A stretch of 46,351 nt of DNA from Rhodospirillaceae bacterium (GTDB lineage: Bacteria > Pseudomonadota > Alphaproteobacteria > Rhodospirillales > Casp-alpha2). Location of the stretch: positions 12,237 to 58,587 of the forward strand of contig PALN01000012.1 of NCBI GenBank assembly GCA_002706405.1, read 5' to 3'. Positions 42,589 to 46,351 of the stretch are shown one piece after another. Under the pieces are notes generated by a model that made no database searches, had not been told where the DNA came from, and saw only the letters and a list, made by a program, of their open reading frames with translations. How positions within the stretch are numbered: the stretch's first letter is position 1; every line of letters begins with the position of its first letter. Position numbers and translations under genes: made by a program.

Positions 42589-42661
42589 CCTGGGGATTAG
42601 CGGCGAAAGTTGTGCATAACTTCCGCAACGCCCCACATTTGACCCACAGGTTGTCCCCAGG
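42589..42661 (-). other. Second paired element in the minus-strand leader region
   Basis: An 8-bp closing stem (42589-42596 with 42654-42661) encloses a 9-bp hairpin (42603-42611 with 42618-42626, loop of 6). Again the single imperfect pair (42606/42623) is A/C on plus but a U-G pair on minus. The hairpin tip spells TTATGCACA on the minus strand, a sequence that also fits a DnaA box; no other box supports an origin. Confidence 0.4.
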
Positions 42662-42829
42662 CCGCCGGGGACATTCCGCCTAACGCGTTGAAAGAGGCGG
42701 ACTCCGCAGTGATCAGCACGGTTGCCCCGGCGACTCCCGCCAATCCGCACAAAAACTCGGAAAAATGGAATTTCGCGCCGCCGCAGCGATAGGCTGCCAA
42801 CGATTGGAGACCGCCGCAACGCCCCAATT

Positions 42830-42851
42830 GGTATACAAAAGACCATATACC
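42830..42851. promoter_or_regulatory. Inverted repeat GGTATA-N10-TATACC between the divergent MFS leader and sdhC
   Basis: Perfect 6-bp arms (42830-42835 and 42846-42851) in an AT-rich stretch about 110 bp before sdhC. It could be an operator for sdhCDAB or for the minus-strand transcript, whose predicted -10 box lies within it. Confidence 0.35.
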
Positions 42852-42872
42852 ATAAGTATCTGAAATCGTGAA
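42844..42872 (-). promoter_or_regulatory. Candidate minus-strand promoter toward the structured region and MFS gene
   Basis: On the minus strand: TTCACG (42872-42867), 17-bp spacer, TATATG (42849-42844); 4/6 matches in each box with ideal spacing. Transcription would start near 42837 and read through both paired elements, giving a leader of about 780 nt before the MFS ATG unless it ends earlier. Confidence 0.35.
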
Positions 42873-42956
42873 AGAACCATTCGCCATCAGACGTTTGCGC
42901 AATTGCGAAATAGGCGTTAGGTTTGCCGCGGATTCATCACTAGGCGAGGTTCTCCC

Positions 42957-43349
42957 ATGGCGCGTCGTGAACGGCCCCTGTCGCCCCATCTGCAGGTCTA
43001 TCGGCCGCAAATCACTTCCGTATTGTCGATCACCCATCGCCTGACCGGCGTCGCCCTTGCGGGCGGAATGTTGATCCTGACCTATTGGCTGACGTCCGCC
43101 ACCTACGGCGCGGACGCCTTTGCCGCCGCGCAGGCGGTCATCGGGTCTTGGGTCGGTCAGGTCGTGCTTTGGGGGCTTCTGTTTTCTCTTTATTACCATC
43201 TGGCCAACGGCATTCGGCACCTGATGTGGGACGCGGGATCGGGCTTCGACCTGCCCTCCGTCCGGCGCACGGGCATCCTGGTCGTGCTGTTCGCCGTCGC
43301 CATGACGGCGTCGACGATCGGCTGTGCCTACTTCGTGATCGGAGGCTGA
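42957..43349 (+). CDS. sdhC: Succinate dehydrogenase cytochrome b556 subunit
   Basis: 130 residues, three membrane helices. It anchors SdhAB and binds heme b and ubiquinone. The conserved start Arg-Pro-Leu-Ser-Pro-His-Leu-Gln-Val-Tyr-Arg, Ser-Ile-Thr-His-Arg-Leu-Thr-Gly and the heme-ligand segment Tyr-His-Leu-Ala-Asn-Gly-Ile-Arg-His-Leu (His81) are all present. AGGCGAGG ribosome-site region upstream. First gene of sdhCDAB; sdhD follows after 4 bp. Confidence 0.96.
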   Translation: MARRERPLSPHLQVYRPQITSVLSITHRLTGVALAGGMLILTYWLTSATYGADAFAAAQAVIGSWVGQVVLWGLLFSLYYHLANGIRHLMWDAGSGFDLPSVRRTGILVVLFAVAMTASTIGCAYFVIGG

Positions 43350-43353
43350 GACC

Positions 43354-43734
43354 ATGGAAATGCGATCCCCCCTTTCCCGCGTGCGCGGCCTGGGCGCGGC
43401 CCACGAAGGCGTCGCCCATTGGTGGGCCCAGCGCCTGACCGGCATCGCCCTGGTGCCGCTGACCTTGTGGTTCATCTGGGCCATGTCCGGGCTGCTCGGC
43501 GCCGACCTGGCGGCCATGAAAGCCTGGGTCGGCACCGGCCAGAACGCGGCCCTGCTGATTCTTTTGATCGTCGCCGGCATGCATCATGCGCAGCTCGGCC
43601 TGCAGGTCGTGATCGAGGATTACGTCCATGCAGAAGGCCCCAAGACCGTGTCGCTGGTGCTTCTCAAGCTGGGCGCCGTATTGCTTGCCGTCATCAACAT
43701 TTTTGCCGTCCTTAAGCTGACCTTCGGGAGCTGA
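43354..43734 (+). CDS. sdhD: Succinate dehydrogenase hydrophobic membrane anchor subunit
   Basis: 126 residues, three membrane helices. Seen: Gly-Ala-Ala-His-Glu-Gly-Val-Ala-His-Trp-Trp-Ala-Gln-Arg at the N terminus (alphaproteobacterial SdhD type) and Met-His-His-Ala-Gln-Leu-Gly-Leu-Gln-Val-Val-Ile-Glu-Asp-Tyr-Val, holding the heme-ligand histidine (His77 or His78). Completes the membrane anchor with SdhC. 6 bp to sdhA. Confidence 0.95.
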   Translation: MEMRSPLSRVRGLGAAHEGVAHWWAQRLTGIALVPLTLWFIWAMSGLLGADLAAMKAWVGTGQNAALLILLIVAGMHHAQLGLQVVIEDYVHAEGPKTVSLVLLKLGAVLLAVINIFAVLKLTFGS

Positions 43735-43740
43735 TCCGAA

Positions 43741-45531
43741 ATGCCGAAAGCCTACGAATTAACCGATCACAAATACGACGTCGTCGTGCTGGGCGCCGGC
43801 GGCGCCGGGCTCCGCGCGACGCTGGGCATGGCAGCTGCGGGGCTCAAGACCGCCTGCATTACAAAAGTGTTCCCGACCCGCTCCCACACCGTGGCCGCCC
43901 AGGGCGGCGTGTCGGCGGCGCTCGGCAACCTGGATGAAGACCACTGGGAATGGCACATGTACGACACCGTCAAAGGTGCCGACTGGCTGGGTGACCAGGA
44001 CGCCATCGAATACATGTGCCGCGAGGCCGTGCCGGCGGTGATCGAGATGGAACACTTCGGCATGCCGTTTTCCCGCACGGACGACGGTCGCATCTATCAG
44101 CGCCCCTTCGGCGGCCATATGCGCAACTTCGGCGAGGCCCCCGTGCGCCGCGCCTGTGCCGCCGCCGACCGCACGGGCCATGCCATGCTACATACCCTGT
44201 ATCAGCAGTCGCTGGCCCACAACGCCGAATTCTTCGTCGAATATTTCGCGCTCGATCTGATCATGAGCGACGACGGCGTGTGCGAAGGCGTCATCGCCTG
44301 GAACCTGGACGACGGCACCATCCACACCTTCCGCGCCCATCAGACCGTGATGGCGACGGGCGGTTACGGCCGCGCCTATTTCTCCTGCACCTCGGCCCAC
44401 ACCTGCACGGGTGACGGCAACGCCATGTTCGCGCGCGCCGGCCTGCCGCTGGAAGACCATGAATTCGTGCAGTTCCACCCCACCGGCATCTACGGTGCGG
44501 GTTGCCTCATTACCGAAGGGGCCCGCGGCGAAGGCGGATACCTGACCAATTCCGAGGGCGAGCGCTTCATGGAGCGTTACGCGCCGTCGGCCAAGGACCT
44601 GGCCTCCCGCGACGTCGTGTCGCGCGCCATGACCATGGAAATCCGCGAAGGCCGCGGCATCGGCGAAAACAGCGACCACATCATGCTCCATCTGGAGCAT
44701 CTGGGGTCGGACACCCTGTTGCAGCGCCTGCCCGGAATTACGGAAACGGCCAAGATCTTCTCCGGCGTCGACGCCACCAAGGAGCCGATCCCCGTGCTGC
44801 CGACCGTGCATTACAACATGGGCGGCATCCCGACCAATTATATGACCGAGGCCCTGAACCCCACGGACGACGATCCGGATGCGGTCACCCCCGGCATCAT
44901 GGCCGTCGGCGAATGCGCCTGTGCCTCCGTGCACGGAGCCAACCGGCTGGGCACCAATTCGCTGTTGGACCTGATCGTGTTCGGCCGCGCCGCCGGCCTC
45001 CGCGCCGCCGAGACCATCAAGCCGGGGTCGCCGCTGCGCCCCTATCGTTCGGGCTGCACGGACAAGGCGCTGGACCGCCTGGACCGCATCCGTCATTCCT
45101 CGGGCAGCACCAAGGTTGCCGAAATCCGCGACGCCATGCAGCGCACCATGCAGAACGACGCCGCCGTCTACCGCACGTCGAAGACCCTGAAGGAAGGCTG
45201 CGAAAAGATGGATGCGGTGTGGAAATCCAAGGACGACATGCGCATCGAGGACCGTTCCATGATCTGGAACTCGGACCTGGTCGAAGCCTTGGAATTGGAA
45301 AACCTGCTGATCTGCGCCAAGGCGACGATCCATTCGGCGGAAGCCCGCCACGAAAGCCGCGGCGCCCAGGCCCACGAGGACTTCCCGGACCGCGACGACG
45401 CCAACTGGATGAAGCACACCCTGGCCTGGGTCAACGAGGACGGGTCCGTGCGCCTCGATTACCGGCCGGTTCACACCTGGACGCTGACGGACGAAGTCCA
45501 GTACATCGAGCCCAAGGCTCGCGTGTACTAA
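43741..45531 (+). CDS. sdhA: Succinate dehydrogenase flavoprotein subunit
   Basis: 596 residues, normal length. Oxidises succinate to fumarate in the TCA cycle and respiratory complex II. Dinucleotide-binding [10 protein letters not shown], the covalent FAD histidine in [11 protein letters not shown] (His49), and the active-site [10 protein letters not shown] are visible, as are [10 protein letters not shown] and [10 protein letters not shown]. Follows sdhD, precedes sdhB by 21 bp. Confidence 0.98.
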   Translation: MPKAYELTDHKYDVVVLGAGGAGLRATLGMAAAGLKTACITKVFPTRSHTVAAQGGVSAALGNLDEDHWEWHMYDTVKGADWLGDQDAIEYMCREAVPAVIEMEHFGMPFSRTDDGRIYQRPFGGHMRNFGEAPVRRACAAADRTGHAMLHTLYQQSLAHNAEFFVEYFALDLIMSDDGVCEGVIAWNLDDGTIHTFRAHQTVMATGGYGRAYFSCTSAHTCTGDGNAMFARAGLPLEDHEFVQFHPTGIYGAGCLITEGARGEGGYLTNSEGERFMERYAPSAKDLASRDVVSRAMTMEIREGRGIGENSDHIMLHLEHLGSDTLLQRLPGITETAKIFSGVDATKEPIPVLPTVHYNMGGIPTNYMTEALNPTDDDPDAVTPGIMAVGECACASVHGANRLGTNSLLDLIVFGRAAGLRAAETIKPGSPLRPYRSGCTDKALDRLDRIRHSSGSTKVAEIRDAMQRTMQNDAAVYRTSKTLKEGCEKMDAVWKSKDDMRIEDRSMIWNSDLVEALELENLLICAKATIHSAEARHESRGAQAHEDFPDRDDANWMKHTLAWVNEDGSVRLDYRPVHTWTLTDEVQYIEPKARVY

Positions 45532-45552
45532 GAGAAGGAAGGAACGCAGAAC

Positions 45553-46329
45553 ATGGTCGAATTCAACCTTCCCGCCAATTCGCGCGTGACAGAGGGCAAG
45601 ACCGTCAAGGCCGCGCCCGACGCGACCAACATTCGCAAGTTCAAGGTCTACCGTTGGGACCCGGACACGGACGACCTGCCCAGGGTCGACACCTACGAGG
45701 TCGATCTCGATCGCTGCGGGCCGATGGTTCTCGACGCCCTGATCAAGATCAAGAACGAGATGGACTCGACCCTGACCTTTCGCCGGTCCTGCCGCGAAGG
45801 GGTTTGCGGGTCCTGCGCCTTCAACATCGACGGCACCAATACGCTGGCCTGCACCACGGCCATCGAAGACATCAAGGGCGACGTGAAGATCTATCCGCTG
45901 CCGCATATGCCGGTGGTCAAGGATCTGGTGCCCGACCTCAACGTGCCTTACGCCCAGTTGAAATCCATCGAACCCTGGCTGCAGGCCGACACCCCCGCGC
46001 CGACGCGCGAGCGCCTGCAAAGCCCGGAAGAGCGGGCAAAGCTCGACGGCCTGTGGGAATGCATCCTGTGCTTCTGCTGCCAGACCAGTTGCCCGAGCTA
46101 CTGGTGGAACGGCGACCGTTACCTCGGCCCGGCCATCCTGCTGCAAAGCTATCGCTGGATCGCCGACAGCCGCGACGAAGCCACGGGCAAGCGTCTCGAC
46201 AATCTGAACGATCCGTTCCGGCTGTACCGCTGCCACACCATCATGAACTGCACGAATACCTGCCCGAAACACCTGAACCCGGGCTTGGCCATCGCGGAAA
46301 TCAAGAAGTCGATCGCCGCCCGGCAGTAG
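45553..46329 (+). CDS. sdhB: Succinate dehydrogenase iron-sulfur subunit
   Basis: 258 residues; carries electrons from FAD to ubiquinone. The [2Fe-2S] ligands are C80, C85, C88 and C100 (Cys-Arg-Glu-Gly-Val-Cys-Gly-Ser-Cys). The [4Fe-4S] set is within [12 protein letters not shown] (170-180), and the [3Fe-4S] set is C180-region plus C227, C233 and C237. Ribosome site GAAGGAAGGA upstream. Complete; only 22 bp of the window follow its stop. Confidence 0.98.
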   Translation: MVEFNLPANSRVTEGKTVKAAPDATNIRKFKVYRWDPDTDDLPRVDTYEVDLDRCGPMVLDALIKIKNEMDSTLTFRRSCREGVCGSCAFNIDGTNTLACTTAIEDIKGDVKIYPLPHMPVVKDLVPDLNVPYAQLKSIEPWLQADTPAPTRERLQSPEERAKLDGLWECILCFCCQTSCPSYWWNGDRYLGPAILLQSYRWIADSRDEATGKRLDNLNDPFRLYRCHTIMNCTNTCPKHLNPGLAIAEIKKSIAARQ

Positions 46330-46351
46330 CCATCACGCAGTTTCGCCAAAG

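Larger units (their letters stand above)
42057..42956. other. 900-bp gap without protein genes, rich in minus-strand RNA structure
   Basis: No frame here looks like a protein: the open frames are Arg/Pro/Gly-rich, lack ribosome sites and overlap each other on both strands. Read on the minus strand the gap holds the multi-helix element at 42179-42286, the closed stem at 42589-42661, a 6-bp stem at 42676-42700, and a promoter-like pair at 42844-42872. The sdhC-proximal 130 bp is AT-rich and probably contains the sdh promoter. I found no match to tmRNA, RNase P RNA, SRP RNA, tRNA or a known riboswitch. Confidence 0.6.

Noticed and set aside
42601..42661. Possible chromosome origin (TTATGCACA DnaA-like box and nearby TTGTCCCCA, TTGACCCACA)
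   Set aside because: Only one real DnaA-box match; the others have several mismatches, and the box is the tip of a hairpin. No origin-linked genes such as hemE, dnaA or parAB are nearby.
42070..42846. 258-codon minus-strand open frame in the sdh-MFS gap
   Set aside because: Arg/Pro/Cys-rich with no domain, broken by strong RNA stems; non-coding structure explains the region better.
44188..46272. 694-codon minus-strand open frame opposite sdhA and sdhB
   Set aside because: Antisense shadow of two certain genes; low-complexity composition and no ribosome site.

Overview
This is a GC-rich (clearly above 60%) chromosomal window from an alphaproteobacterium, most likely of the Rhodospirillales type. 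The evidence is the ccmFGHI cytochrome c maturation set, the ffh-rpsP-rimM-trmD-rplS-leuCDB gene order, an alphaproteobacterial sdhCDAB operon, and a malyl-CoA thioesterase/lyase plus mesaconyl-CoA hydratase pair of the ethylmalonyl-CoA pathway. No tRNA, rRNA, CRISPR array, insertion sequence or prophage was recognised. Most of the window is ordinary core genome; the accessory material consists of small gene pairs and regulatory DNA.

Layout. 1-4455: end of ccmE, then ccmF, ccmG, ccmH and ccmI, tightly overlapped. 4474-5743: pgk with its own promoter. 5714-7738 (minus): a HAMP membrane sensor lacking the chemoreceptor signalling tip. 7900-9552: small unknown proteins, a Nudix hydrolase and a DUF2141 protein. 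9586-11130 (minus): a lipoprotein and a DUF924 protein. 11281-13495: ynbE-ydbL, a small ORF and an amidase. 13492-18332 (minus): a compact run of XRE regulator, 4Fe-4S protein, dapF, mtaB, ftsY and a HAD hydrolase. It diverges from ffh-rpsP-rimM-trmD-rplS and leuCDB (18640-25777), so the SRP receptor (FtsY) and the SRP GTPase (Ffh) lie back to back. 25904-28907: a soluble PAS histidine kinase and a DUF2254 membrane protein. 29186-32200: asd, then a membrane-anchored cytochrome c overlapping a Tat-exported multicopper oxidase. 32197-35494 (minus): an Asp-box repeat protein with a ThiS/MoaD-like protein, an ArsR/SRPBCC pair, and a pyridoxal kinase. 35593-37580: mcl2-like and mch. 37724-40789: a chemoreceptor and a porin. 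40830-42056 (minus): an MFS transporter. 42057-42956: a 900-bp gap without protein genes that holds strongly paired RNA-like structure. 42957-46329: sdhCDAB.

How the parts fit. The cytochrome c maturation genes, succinate dehydrogenase, the membrane cytochrome c and the copper oxidase indicate an aerobic or microaerobic respiratory organism. mcl2-like and mch indicate acetyl-CoA assimilation by the ethylmalonyl-CoA route. leuCDB, asd and dapF serve leucine and aspartate-family (lysine, diaminopimelate) synthesis.

Points most worth a second look: (1) a Zur-like palindrome and a near-consensus Fur-like box side by side at the porin promoter; (2) a multi-helix RNA-like element on the minus strand at 42179-42286, upstream of the MFS gene; (3) a c-type cytochrome with no methionine after its CxxCH motif, translationally coupled to a multicopper oxidase; (4) ynbE-ydbL without ydbH, followed by a small ORF abutting an amidase; (5) a HAMP coiled-coil sensor without a signalling hairpin. 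All functional statements rest on reading the sequence; no database search was run.
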